From Durusdinium trenchii (taxonomy: Eukaryota; Sar; Dinophyceae; Suessiales; Symbiodiniaceae), in assembly GCA_963970005.1 (NCBI GenBank), contig CAXAMN010003991.1, forward strand, positions 74,876-138,875: DNA of 64,000 nt. Direction: 5' to 3'. The notes under the pieces were generated by a model, which did not search any database, was not told the origin of the DNA, and saw only the letters and a list, made by a program, of their open reading frames with translations. Positions 1 to 12,600 of the stretch are shown piece by piece. The stretch's first letter is position 1. Each line of letters opens with the position of its first letter. The position numbers and the translations under genes were made by a program.

Positions 1-60
1 TCTCTCTCTGTCTGTCTCTCTCTCTCTCTCTCTGTCTCTCTCTGTCTCTCTGTCTCTGTC
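1..60. repeat. TCTC/TCTG simple repeat
   Basis: Pyrimidine-rich microsatellite of TCTC and TCTG units. It starts at the window edge, so its full length is unknown. Confidence 0.95.
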
Positions 61-104
61 TGTGTTTCCACATCTTGAGTCTATCTTGGCCCATCTAGGG
101 GCTA

Positions 105-215
105 TCTTCCCATATCTGGGACCTATGTCGGGTCATCTTGCAGCTATGTATATCTGGGACCTATGCTGGGTTATCTGGAGGGCCTCTGTCAGGTCATCTT
201 GGCGCACATTTTCCG
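105..215. repeat. Degenerate minisatellite
   Basis: Imperfect copies of a unit resembling ATCTGGGACCTATG followed by GGGTCATCTTG repeat about every 50 bases. No coding signal is seen. Confidence 0.6.
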
Positions 216-396
216 CCATTGATGTTGGCGCGCGCCCGACGCCCACGAAATGTCAATGTCGATTGTGCCTGTCCGCGCGGCGCGCATTACCGACACCACC
301 CTTAAAAACACAGTGTTTTTGCATTTCTCCATCTTCGCCGCGGCACATTTTAGTATGCGCGCAAAACCCTGCAAAGCGCAGTGCTTTTTATACCTC

Positions 397-416
397 GCAC
401 ACACACACACACACAC
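397..416. repeat. (CA)n microsatellite
   Basis: Pure CA dinucleotide run of about ten units. It lies inside fortuitous ORFs on both strands and produces their His-Thr and Cys-Val runs. Confidence 0.95.
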
Positions 417-884
417 GAAACACTGTAAATTACATGGTGGGAGGTGAGCCGGGGGTGAACCGGGGGTGGGTCGGGGGTGGTCGGCGGCAGGGGGCGTCGC
501 TCCATAACCTTCGGTTTCACCGACCCGACCCCTATTTGGAGCAAGGAAGACAAAGACCGCGGGGTCCCTGCCAGGACGCCAAGCGCGGCGTGCCCACGCT
601 TTGCGTACACGTGTCCTTTCTGCCAACAAGATGTAGAGAGCACAGCAACCACGGGACAGGTCAACCGCAGCCGTATCTGCGGCAAAAAATATTCGTGTGG
701 CCAACGGCGTCGTGGCAGGGCAAAAGCACCGACACGCATGCCCGTGTTGCGGCGCAGCGGTCTTTTCGGTTGTTGCGCGTCGACGCATTCAAAAGAAGCG
801 CAAAATGCCAGCAGGGAAGCCTTGCAAAGGCGAATGCTAGGTGCCGGACCCCTAAACAAAACCTTGTGTGGCCACAGCCGGACA

Positions 885-965
885 CCCTGGCCCGGAGGTC
901 TGAGCGTCGCCGAAGGCTCGCCACAGCAAAGCGCCCTGGCCCTGAGGTCTGAATGTCGTCGAAGG
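885..965. repeat. 48-bp-spaced direct duplication
   Basis: A 33-base segment beginning CCCTGGCCC at 885 recurs at 933 with few differences. It makes the surrounding frames look open but gives no recognisable protein. Confidence 0.6.
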
Positions 966-3681
966 CAGGACCGTTGACAGGCCTAACTTGGCCTTCAGAA
1001 CTCCATAAGAGAAGAGCAGGCCCTAGGTAGCTGCAGGGGTGCTCCCCAAAAGCTCCCTGGCCCTGGAGGCTGCTAGCTGCCCAACACAGCGTCTGGCCGG
1101 CTGCTCATGGACCACGCCAAAACCTCGGCCAGGACAAGTCCCAGGTAGCTGCAAGCGCGCGAACGTCACCTTCGGAGCTCCCTAAAGACGTCCAAGCTGG
1201 AGGCTGCAAAAGCCAGGCCAAAAGGGCGATTGCTCTTGACGTTGCAAGGCGCATCCATTGGCAACGGCTTCCACCCTGCGGTGTCCCAGGCGCCGCCCCG
1301 CCTAGGCGTCAGTCAGGGCGGGGTCGGCGGATAGTTGGATTCCAAAAGCCCAGGAAACTTTGAACACGCCATTCCTCCTTAAGAGTGCAGGTGGCAGTAT
1401 GGGGCCCCCAACATTCTTGCAAGTCGAAGTCTGATGATTGGCTTCATCAGCCGCAAGCGCGGTGGAAGCTACATAAGTCACGAAAGGTAGCTTGAGCTAC
1501 CTGAGTTCTCCTTGCTTTAGCAAAAGTGTATTGCAATCAGGAGTTGGGATTGTGCATTGATTTTGGTCCTGTAAGAGATGATTCTGTTCGTCGGGGGGGG
1601 GCCCCCTGGATCAAATCCTCCCTTGCGCCGGTTCACGCCATCATGGACTTCTACCAGGGTTACTTGTGATTGCCTGCTACCTTTCGTTCACCCCTTCTCT
1701 CTCAAGTTGGTTCGTTGTTTGTGACTTTGTTTCGCACTTGCTTCCATGCTCTCAGGTTGGCTGCCATTTTTGCAGGGGACAGCAGCAGCGGCATCATCCC
1801 AGGTAATCAGGCCATGGGCTTCTTCGGCACATTGATGCTATTTGGCAAAAAATTTGGGTTGAAATAATGAGATAGTAGCCAGGATCCTGGGAAAGGAAGG
1901 AACACAGAAAAGAAGACACACAAGATGAAACCTACTGTGTGGACCTCTTGTAGGACACGTTTCTGTCACACTTTTGCTCGACACTCTTCCAAGATTCTGC
2001 CTTGACACTTCTGTGGGACACTTTGAACATCCGCCAAAAGTGACACGTGATGCCACGTGACATCTCCAAAACGAGCCTTTCGTGTGAGATTTCCTCCAAT
2101 AATGGAGCTTGAAGTCTTCAAAGCAAACACTTCATTTAAGACCTTTGCCAAACTAGACACGTCAAGCCTTCAGAGCTAAAGAGCCAATATGTTAAGCTTT
2201 CCAGAACATCAAGAGCGGAACAAGAAAGCGCACGGCAAAGGAGTGTGTGTGTACACTTTGAAAGTAATCTGTGGACAACTGATGCCAGTTTCATTTTTTA
2301 GCCGGGCGCACAGGCTCATTGTGGATACCTGGGGGAACCGGAGACTGATCACCTCCGTATACCTGCTGATAGTTGTGGTGTTGTAGCTACATTGCTGCAG
2401 CGAAGCCAGACGTCACACTTGGACGCGTCACGTTTCTACTACGCTATTTCACATGAATTTGACACAGTGTCCACCCGTCCAAGAGTGCTCAACACCAGCT
2501 GTAAACGAAGACCGTTATGATGCAAAAAGAGGTGAAAAGACATGAAAACAAAACATGCTACTGCAACATAGTGCAATGCCTTTGATTTTGCATCTATACG
2601 TTTTTAGCATTGGTCACAACCCCGCCAGAGACAGTGGAGTGGTGAGTGGTGTAAAAACATGTTCCAATGTACTATTTACTATTCAGACTGGAAACACTTC
2701 ACTTTACCTTTGGATTGTAGCAACACGTGACGGTTGGACAATAGCTGGTGACAGTCACCGGGTAGGAATCTCTCCTCATTCTGATTTACTTTGTGGTTTG
2801 CGCAAAGGTCAAAACAAGGGATACTTTCGCTGCAGGTCACACCCTTAGGCACTTAGGTTTTGAGTAGTTTTCATGATTGATCGCCATTTTATGGTCACTT
2901 TGTGCACTCAATGGACTGGAAAAAACAAAACGGACTGCGTTGCGTTCATCTGAGAATGGCCACATTCTCGGGCGCGATCTGTGGGCAGCTGTTGGGATCT
3001 CTACAGGGCTCAGTGGAGTTGGCCTTCAGTGATGAGGTTCGCTGGGCCTGCGCGGAGGACCCGTTTCGTCAAAAGACAATATCGCCTGATTGTAGTCTAG
3101 CATTGTTTAGCCCTCGGCCGTTTGTTATGTCACGATGTGTCGCGTGGCAAATGCACAACATTGCAGGCATTCCAGTTGCAATCGCAGAGTACTAAACTTG
3201 CTGGCCCATGGCCCAAGGCCGCCTGTGGCCCTGTCCAGGACTTGCCTCGGGGTGTGCTAAGCCTTTAGCTCGAGTTGAGTTAATGTACTGCACCTTCTCA
3301 AAGAAGGCGGTGCTTTCGGAGCTGAAATTGGTTCCAACGCTGGAAGCGGATACAAGCTGGCCAAAGCAGCAGAAGAGCAACTAGGATCGTTCTCGGTGCA
3401 TCACAGTTCAGAAGCTCTGAAGATGTTTGCACGGCGTCTTTGGTGCACCTCTGAATCTGAAGTCCTTTAACGTTACGATTCTATGCGATTCTGATTTTGC
3501 TGGCACGCGGAGCGCACAGTCAAAGTACTTTATGCCGGGGAAAAGCCGCCCTTTGAGAAGGAGACCAATACCAAATTTGGCCACCCATGCAGTCTGCGCA
3601 TTTTGCCCCATCCAAGATGCACACGAGCCATTTTGACGTCAAATTTTGTTTCGCCAGACCCAGTTCAGCCTAATTGCTTGC
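966..3681. other. Unassigned sequence upstream of the transporter gene
   Basis: No supported gene. ORFs here are short and have no recognisable motifs. A 58-codon frame (ATG at 3208, TAG at 3382-3384) has protein-like composition with a Lys/Glu-rich C terminus. It could be a terminal exon of an upstream gene, but this is weak. Confidence 0.4.
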
Positions 3682-6600
3682 ATGGCAACTAGCAATGGCG
3701 AAGATGCTCGTGGGCTTCGAGAATGGGTCACTGTTGTTCTCGGTTGCTCCGTAACATTCCTCTTCTCATATTTTTTCTATGGCTGGGCTGCGATGCAAGC
3801 TATCTTTGAAGCGGATGGTGTATACAAGGAGGTATGCCCCGACGAGGAGCCCTTGTGCTCAGACCGCGGGAGTCGAATGATCTTCCTCTTCAGCGTGGAA
3901 AATACAGTGATCTGTTTTGCAGGCATCTCGAGCAGCACACTGATTCTATTTTTTCCTCTTTGTTACAGGCATCAGTAGGTGTTGGGATGCAGACTTTGAT
4001 GGTCCAACTTAATCTATTGCTAATATTCGATCTATATATCAATATTGTCAAAACATGATGAGACGGAAACGGAAGTCAACCACCCAGACACTTGAGCACA
4101 AATGAGAAGTGTACACGGACCGACTTTCAGGCCCAAGCGAAAAGTGATTTGCGCGCTTCGCATGGTAGCGGAGCCGGGTTGTAAAGTGCCCGGCTCCCTA
4201 CCGCACGCCACCCGCGCCACGATCCCTGGGCAAAGACCTAGGTCAAGATCCGCTCGCCCGCGGCGAAGTCCACATCGGTGGCGTTCTGGCTGATCGAGCT
4301 CCTTCTTTTAGCTGGAATTGCTGGAGGAGCCGGAGATCCTGCCATCCAGGAGATCCACTACCAGAGCCCGAGCGTGGCGCACACAAATAGCAGGTGGAAG
4401 GTCAGGTACCTGCACACCATCCTGGTGGGGACACAGGAGCGTGTTGGGAAGCTAAAGTGGGCACGCAGCGACCCTGTGGTGAAGGCCACCCTGACGGTCA
4501 GAGAGAAAGATAGGAAGAGAAAGAAGCGATCCAGGGAGCAGAAGCAGCTGATTATCTTGGTCCCAGCTGGCTGGAAGCTCGTCGAAAAGATCGAGAAGCT
4601 GAGAGACAACACCGACAAGGAAGTCATCAGCGACCTAGTGGCGAATTGGGACTTCACCCAATTGCTGGACTACTTTGATTTTGAGCCCAACCACTCAGAG
4701 AAGACACCTACATTGACTACAAGGACGTTCGGGCCCTACATTTCCTACCTGGCTGCAATGGCTGAGGAGAGCTTGCAGAAGATTTCACAAGCTTCGGAGT
4801 CAAAGCTCAACAGCCTGGTCTCGCCATCTAAAGACTCCAGACATCTTCAAGCCTGACACCAGGGACAATGAGCTAAAGCAATGGAGCGATTGGAAGTTTT
4901 CCTTTGAGAACTATATGTGTGAAGGGCATCGATCCAGGCATGGCCCATAGCATGAGAATGGTGGACGGAGAATCTGAACTGCAGCTATGAGCTTGATGAG
5001 ATGACAGATGAAACCAAAGCCTCCTCCATTCGCTTGTACAGCTTGCTCATTTCCTACCTCAGGAACCGTACCCTAAAGCTGACCAGGCACATGAAGCAGG
5101 AGAACGGCCATGAAGCTTGGCAACGGCTCCTACGAGAGATGCAACCGGTCACAAGAGCCCGGTCCTTGGCCCTGTTGACTCAGTTGTCTTGGGTGCAATT
5201 TGCAGAAGGAAAGTCCATATCCGAGCAACTGCCGCTCTACGAATCCATTGTGAATGAGTACGAGAGGATCTCAGGGCATGACTACGCCGATGATGCCAAA
5301 GTGGCCTCCATCCTCCAAGCTGTACCAGAGCCCATTTGCAGCTTTGGATCACTGATTCAACCACCAACAAGGTGATGGAGCTAGAAGCTTTGGCAACGAG
5401 GTGGGACAGTTCGAACAGCCTGAGTTTACCCACCAGGTTGGGAATGGATGAGGCAGTTCCCATGGAGGTGGACTACATTCGAGGAGACAAAGGCAAGAAG
5501 GGCGGCAAGAGCAAGTCCAAGGACAAAGGAAAGTCCAAAGGGAAGGAGAAAGGAAAGGGCAAGTCAGAAGGAAAGGGCTCATGGAAAAGCGGTGAGAAAG
5601 GGAAAAGCCTGTGGGAGAAAGGAGGATTGGGAAAGAAAGGGAAGAGCCAAGAGAAAGGAAAAGCTGGACAGGTCACTGGAGCATGCCACAATTGCGGGAA
5701 GGTTGGACACTATGCCAAAGATTGTTGGAGCAGCAAGAGAGTGGCACCAGTTGAGGAGACGAGTGGAGGAGCTTCCTCGTCTACAGGCCAACAGGGACCG
5801 CCTACAGTGACGACAACATCCTCCGTCAAGATGGTGAGATCCGCATGCCCACAGCCTCGAGATCTTCGACCTGACTGGAGGCGGCTCAGGATCGGAGGAT
5901 CATGTATACCCATGGCGTGTGGGCATGGTTGAAATGGAGTACGAGAATGATGTTTAGATGGAAAGCTGCGAGAGTGAGTTCGAGGACTGCATTGAGCCCG
6001 TGGACATCCCGGAGGGCATTTGCATTGTGGCCATGGACTTACAAGATGAAGCTGAGGAGCAACTGGTCCAGATGGTGAGGATGGACCAGAATGACATTGA
6101 GGAGTGCCTGGTGACACTTGACAGTGGGGCGGACATCTCCGTCCTTCCTGCCCAAGTCCTATGGGAATGTGGGACGCCGGGCGCCGGGCACTGAGTCTTT
6201 GAAGATGGTGGACGCGCAGGGAAAGCAAATAGCCCATGATGGAGTTACAAGAGCAAGGCTGCGCGCGACAGATGCAAATAGAAAGAATGTGGAAATGGTG
6301 GAGGAGTTCGTCCTTGGGAATGTGAAACATCCAATCCTATGTGCTGGGCGACTTCTCAGAAAAAGTTGGTGCATCGAGAATGAAGGAGGTAGCGTAGCCT
6401 GACCCTGCAGCACAAGGAAAGACGTGTTGTGGTTCCGATCAGCGACGAACGGAATTCCGCAATTTGCAGCAAAGATCTATGTGGTCGAGACCATAAAGAA
6501 TGAGGACAAGCAGCAGGAGGAGACTGCGAGGAAGATGGAGAAGCCTGCAGTGGTGTTGGCGCTCAGAGGATCACTGAGCAGATATGTGAAGGAGTTGGAG

Positions 6601-9600
6601 CTGGCGCCGGGCTGGCGCAGGCTGGCCAACGGCATTGCAGCCTACAGCGATCCAGTAGCGACAGCCCTCGTGGACCCACGTGGCCAGATCGAAGAGACTT
6701 GGAAGTCGAGAATGACTCTAGTCAAAGATGGTGATGGTCTTTGGACGCAAATGGAAAACGTTGAAGACTATGCAGGGCTAGGATCTCAGGCCTATCGCAA
6801 GATCGGTTTGGGCGGCCCACAGAGGACAATCACTTTCTTCGCGGCCTCCAAGATGGAAGACTACTGGGAGCAAGATTCAGAAGTTCCTGTTCGTCCACTG
6901 CCTGAGGAGAAGATGAGAGAAGTTCAAGGCAGAACAGACTGGCCAGAGGATGACTATGAGAACGAAGATGAACTGGAATTGCAAGTGGATGCAAGGGACA
7001 TCGAAAAGATGGTGGTTGCTGAGAAGAGAGATGAAGTGGAGCTGGATGAGACGCTCTATACAGAGAAGATGACTGTGAAGGAATTCCAGCTGGCGTGCAA
7101 AGAGAGGCAGCTACCTTATAGTGGAAGCAAACGAAGGTTGCTTGACCGCTTGATTGCCTTCAAGGTGAACCTTGAGAACCAAATGAAGCTGTCCATCGCC
7201 AGCAAGTTGTTTGAAGAGCAGGAGAGAAGGCCTACAGGTGAAGATGTGAGAGGAGATGAAGGACCCGTGGACAAGGTGAAGGAGCGGTCTGACCAGTTCG
7301 GGACGTGCTTAGTGATGGCAGCCTTGGAGACGAAGGCAGTCCACGTTGCGCCAGTGCCCACAAAGGGCACTGCAAGCCTCAAAACTGTCACGGAGGTCAT
7401 CAGATTCTCCCTCAAGAACAGCTCCATAGACCCCGTTGTCTTCCAGGGGGGCCCCGAGAGAGGGCCGCTCGACAAATACTCAGGTCTGTGCAACAGGTCC
7501 GGGCAGTGATGGGGCTGAGCAGTGAAGTGAGGATGACAGGGCCGATGCAAACTGCCTGAGGAGCTTTGCAGAGACGGGAGCAAAGGTGAACATCATGGGG
7601 AACATGCGCGTGTATCCCTGGTCTTTCCGCTATGCAGCATTCCTGCTCAACAGATTCCCAATCCTGGAGAAGATTGGAAAGACAAGCTACGAGTTGGCAA
7701 CAGGCCACGCGTACAGAGGAAAATTTGCACTCTTTGGGGAGTCGGTGATGTTCAAGAAGCTCACCAAGGCCAACGACATCTTCGAGCGTGGAGTATGGGT
7801 TGGAAAGCGCAGCTGGAATGATCGCCATGTGGTCCTGACAGCCGCAGGTGCGTTTGAGGCAAGGACCATCAGAAGGCTAGCAGCTGAAGAGGCATTCATT
7901 GCCAGTGATCTGGTGATTGTCAAAGGCCTGCCATGGGCATACAGCCCACAAGGGATCCTGATGAAACACGCAGGAGCGGCACAGCGCTACAGGCAACCTA
8001 CATTGGAGGCTGAGGCAACGGAAGAGGAGCTGAAGGCAGTGCGAGATGCTGTAGCAGCAGGTGTGGTTAGACCAGCACCAGGTCTTCGAGCTCAACCATC
8101 CACACCAGGCCTAGCCAGTGGAGCACCTGTGACCCCAGCTGTCATCCCGATGACTCCAAGGGCAGAGAGAAGCCTCGATACAGAGGAGACTGGTCCAGAA
8201 GCTAAGAGGCTGGACGACACAACATCGCCAAGGAGGAGTCGTGAGAAGAGGGCAACAGACGAGACATCAAACTCAGGCGATGAGAAGAGGCAGAAGGTGA
8301 GTGAGGAGACAAATGTTGTGGACGAGAGCTCAAACTTGGAACCGCCCAGAGGAGTGGTGAGGACAGCAGAGGAAAGTGAAGAAGTCATGGCAAGTGCTTC
8401 ACCAAACAAATCGTCTCGCCTGTATCCTCCGCATAACGCAAGAATCCAAGCCATTGAGGCTACAGACCTCATCCCGGACGAGATCAATGAGGAGCTTTTT
8501 GCTAGGTATGGAGGAGAAGAAGATGAGGACCCTCCAATCACGTTTGAGGAACACCTGCAACTGCTCGACAGTGAAGCCCGAAAGGTGGAAGTGCAGCGAA
8601 TGCTGGACATTCCTGCTATGGAGGAGTCTACAAGAGAAGAAGTAGCAGAATGCGGAGGCTACATCATCTCGACCAAGTTCGTCCAGACGTGGAAGCACAG
8701 AGTGGAGAAAGGAGGATGGTTTAGGAGAGCGCGACTGGTGGCTCGGCAGTTCAAAGCCAGCGTGGACATCGAACAAACGTTCGCGCCCACGTCGATCATG
8801 GTGCTGCCCAAAATGTTGATACACATGATGCTCAACGTCCACAAGGAGTTCTCGGCCATGACGCTCGATGTAAAAGACGCCTTCCTCATGGCGAACCAAC
8901 CTGAAGAGGAGAGAGCTTTTGTGGAAGTTGAAGGAAAGATCTACAGGCTGGTGAGATGCCTTCCCGGACAGAGATCAGCGGCGTCGCAATGGTTCCAACT
9001 CTTTGCGTCCACAGCAAAGGAGCATGGCATGACTCAGGACCTTATGCAACCGACCCTGCTGATGAAAGCCAAGGAGATCTACATCACGGTCTATGTGACG
9101 TCTTCATGGTTGGGAAGGAACAGAGCCTTCGAGACTATGTGAAGCATTTGCAGTCAAAAGGATGGAACATTGAGGAGAAAGGTCCTTTCAGAATTGGAGA
9201 CAAGTTCCACTACCTGAAAAGAGAGTTCAGACTTTGCAGAGACTGCTGCGACATCAGATGTGACTACAAGCAGTACGAAAGTTTGGCAGAAGACACAAAT
9301 GTGTACAGCAAGGCTTACAGGAAGACTCCAATGGACCAAAGCTTTGCCAAGCAGGATGAATCCCCACAGCTAGAAGGCCAGGACATCACAAAGTTCAGGA
9401 GTGTGGTTGGACGCCTCATGTACCTGGCAGGAGAACGACCTGAGATCTTCGTCGACGGCAACCTAATGGAGTCGAGAGTGAGAACCCAGAAGTCAGTGGC
9501 TTTGTCTTCAGGAGAGTCAGAGTTTGTGGCAGTGGTAGCTGGATGTTCTGACGGCCTCCTGATTAAGCACCTATGGATGCAGGTGACCGGAGAAGGATGT

Positions 9601-12600
9601 CAGATGAGAGTCCGGTCGGGTAGCTCAGCAGCGGCAAGGAATTGGCCGAGTGCGTCATTTAGACGCATCCCTCTTGTGGGTCCAGCAAAAGGAGAAGGAC
9701 AAGGTGCTCACCACAGGAGCCATTCCAACAGAGCTGAACTGTGCAGACATTGGCGCCAAGAACCTGACCCGCAAGAGACTCTTCGGTCTACATGCTGAAG
9801 GTGGTGAACGCAGCGCGCGATAGAGTGGGAGAATATGAGTTCAGGGAACTCGAACATGAGGAGAAGATGAAGAGGGCAACGAAGAAGATCCTGAAGGACA
9901 AGAACCTCCATGTGGGCATGATCATGCTGCTGTCAAACTTGTACCAGGCTGCTGGAGAGCCTGTGGGAAGCGGCATGCGTGGAGGAGAAACCACACAGAC
10001 CATTGACTGGACATGGATCGTGTTCGTGGTCTGTGCAGCACTCGGGGCCTTGAGCACGATGAAGTGGCTATGGGACTACACCAAGAACATCTTCCTGGGC
10101 ATACTATGTGGCAAAAGCCATGGAAACCAAGACCCAGGAAAACGACGCCTACCAGAAAGGAAAGGGAGTCAGCGTAGAGACACAAGCTGACTGGTGTGCA
10201 ACAGCCCTGAAGCAAAGTGAGAGAGAGAGCTTATGCAGAACAAGCTATTTCAGCTTGATTTGTACATAGAAGAGCTTCAACAAGAGCTGAATCAACTTCG
10301 AGAAGAGAAGAACCACCTGCTCCAGGAGCTTAGGATTTCTGAAGCATATGGGTTGAAACTCATGCAACGAGCAACCCGGTACAGGATATGCACTTCAGGA
10401 AGCGTGATTCATTTTGAACCCTCATGCCCCTTCTATGTGAAGGGACACTTCCCGTATTGCGTAAAGTGTTTTGGTGGAGGAGCGGTGTCAAAACGATGAG
10501 ACGGACACGGAAGTCAACCACCCAGACACTTGAGCACAAACGAGAAGTGTACACGGACCGACTTTCAGGCCCAAGCGAAAAGTGATTTGCGCGCTTCGCA
10601 AATATTATATTATGTTGCTAGTTGTTCCTGGTATGCCATTGAGGGCTAGCAAAACTAGCAGACCACTCCAGAACAAAAAACACAGGAGAGTTTTCGCGGC
10701 GTTCCCATACATATACAATATGTATAGATATAGCAAGTGCTGCACCGCTTCTCTATCTAGCAATGCAACGGCTCATATATGTTGCTCGTCTGTCGCAGGC
10801 AGAGCATCTAGTCTTAAGAGATGGAGTCCAGCCAACCGCTGAGGGTGGCCAAAATATTGTTTTTAGCGATTTCGGAGTAGGAGTTGGAGCAAATGAAAAG
10901 CAATCTCAGAGTGCAGGATAGGGGACAAGTCAAAAAAAACAGTGAGCGGAATGAGCAGAAAGCGATCCAAAGGTGATGTGATTGAAATATTTGGATGCCA
11001 AAAGCAAGAAGAACGCAACAAAAGGTGACCAACATGTGATCAAAAAACAATCCAGAATCGAAACCTAATATATAAACGTCACGTGTCGTTTCGGCAGGCG
11101 TTTCGCAATATGTCAGCCAGTATGCTCACTATTTTCTCACTATTTTCTTGCTATTTGCTCATTATTTTCCTGTCCATGTTTTGCTTTCCTATGTCTCCGC
11201 AATCACTTTTTGATTGTTTTTTTCCACATGTTGCACGAACACCCCAACCTATGTTCACTATTTTCTCGCTGACTTCCTTACTCAGGACCTCGCAAAAAAA
11301 TAAATCTACATTTCCAGTGGTTGCCTGTCGTCGCAAGTCTTAAATCTAGTCTATTCTAGTTACATACATGTGGAGCGTTTGGAGGCTATTCTTGTTGCCT
11401 TTCTTTTGATGGCGGAGGAGATAGAAGACACAGGTGTGCACAGAATGAGAATGTCTTTCCTTAGGGCAGAATGGAGTGGCCCTCCCGATGATCCAACCTC
11501 TTCCACCTATTCAAAAACGACCCACGCTTCTGCAAAAATCTCCGGTCAAAATTTTCAAGCAGGGGGTCCCCAAAATAAGGGGACCCCCTGCGATGGGAAC
11601 CTGGGAAGAGCTTCAAAACCGAAAAGTCGCCTAGGACAGTTTTATTCAAGAACACCCTCATTAAACCATATCAAACATTGAAACAACGCATCAACATCGA
11701 ACGGTCGTCCTTCCTTAAAATCATGATTTTCCAATATTCTTTTGTCAGGTTTCTATCAGACTAACGACTAAAGTTACAAAAGATTTCGGTGCGCAGTATC
11801 GCTGTGGCATGTGGTTTGGAGACCTCGATGGAAAGTGTGTTTGTGTAGCTGTCTGTGCTATTGGGGAAATCATGCACATATGGGTGTGTAAATGTGGCGT
11901 ACCGCCGACGCGTTTGGTGGTGATTCTAGTGGGTGGGCACCCTTTAAAGAACACTCTGAATAAACTACGCCGGGAGCATTTCTGTAGGAGAAAGTAAAGG
12001 CGGTGATTCTAAATCAAAGTGGAGTAAGAAACACAAGACACACTTTAAGTTCTCTATATAGTGTCTTTGGGTTACACCATAATATATGTTATACGGGGCT
12101 TTGACAGCTTGACCTTGTCAGCTTTGTGCTAAGGAAAGAGGTCAAGCGCATGATGCCAGGTCTGTTGCTAGAATAGAAGGCCTTTGCGAACCTAGGAAGG
12201 GTGCCGACTTGACCCTTGTGCTACAAACAAGACCTGCTTCAGGTACTGTCTTGGGAATTGCTATCGATCACTACGGTCCGGTGGCACTTTGCGTACTGGG
12301 GGGCATGCTGCAAGGCGCAGGGCTGTTGCTGATGGGCGTTGGGAATGGTGATCCCAGCACAACTGCAGATACACTCTTTTTTGCGTTTGTCATGAGCGGC
12401 ATTGGTGGGACAGCATTGGTGCTGCAGTCATTGAAGCTTGCTTTCATTGTTGCACCTCGCCACTTTGCTCTTGTGATGGCCACCGCCAATCTCCGTAGTG
12501 CCTTTGGGTTTGTATCAGTTGTATGTGGCTGGACTATCTCGACAGTGGGTTTTCTCAGGCTATGCTGTGTTGTGCTTCCTCTTGAGCATGTGTTTGGCCG

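Larger units (their letters stand above)
4046..10600 (+). mobile_element. Copia-type LTR retrotransposon, damaged (element 1)
   Basis: A 6,555-bp element bounded by TG...CA LTRs and a 5-bp AATAT duplication. Order: primer site, gag, CCHC knuckle, aspartic protease (DSGAD), linker with a SAP-like segment, integrase remnant, reverse transcriptase, RNase H, then a C-terminal extension with a membrane helix and a coiled-coil ORF. Integrase before RT assigns it to Ty1/Copia. Frameshifts separate the domains, the integrase is missing its zinc-binding and central parts, and the RT catalytic YVDD is disrupted near 9097. It is therefore non-autonomous, although its LTRs are nearly identical. It sits in the sense direction in the intron of the MFS gene. 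Confidence 0.93.
3923..12242 (+). other. 8.3-kb GC-AG intron hosting an LTR retrotransposon
   Basis: The donor is GCATCT after exon-1 GCAG, and the acceptor is TTCAG before GTACTG. CAGG occurs at both exon-intron edges. Without the 6.55 kb Copia element (and one 5-bp target copy) the intron would be about 1.76 kb. The 10606-12242 part is AT-rich with no supported gene. It contains a short complementary GGGGACCCCCTGC/GCAGGGGGTCCCC-type motif around 11560-11590. Confidence 0.65.

Noticed and set aside
62..952. 296-residue open frame and overlapping frames on both strands
   Set aside because: Includes microsatellite and tandem duplication, the composition is erratic, and all frames are open together in a GC-rich stretch. 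No motif or splice structure.
5349..5810. Pro/Phe/Ser-rich minus-strand frames opposite the Lys/Gly-rich gag tail
   Set aside because: Mirror of AAG/GGA-rich codons. No independent support.
9792..10499. Envelope protein in element 1
   Set aside because: One hydrophobic helix and a coiled coil are not enough: there is no signal peptide, cleavage site or separate splice signal. Kept only as an unexplained extension.
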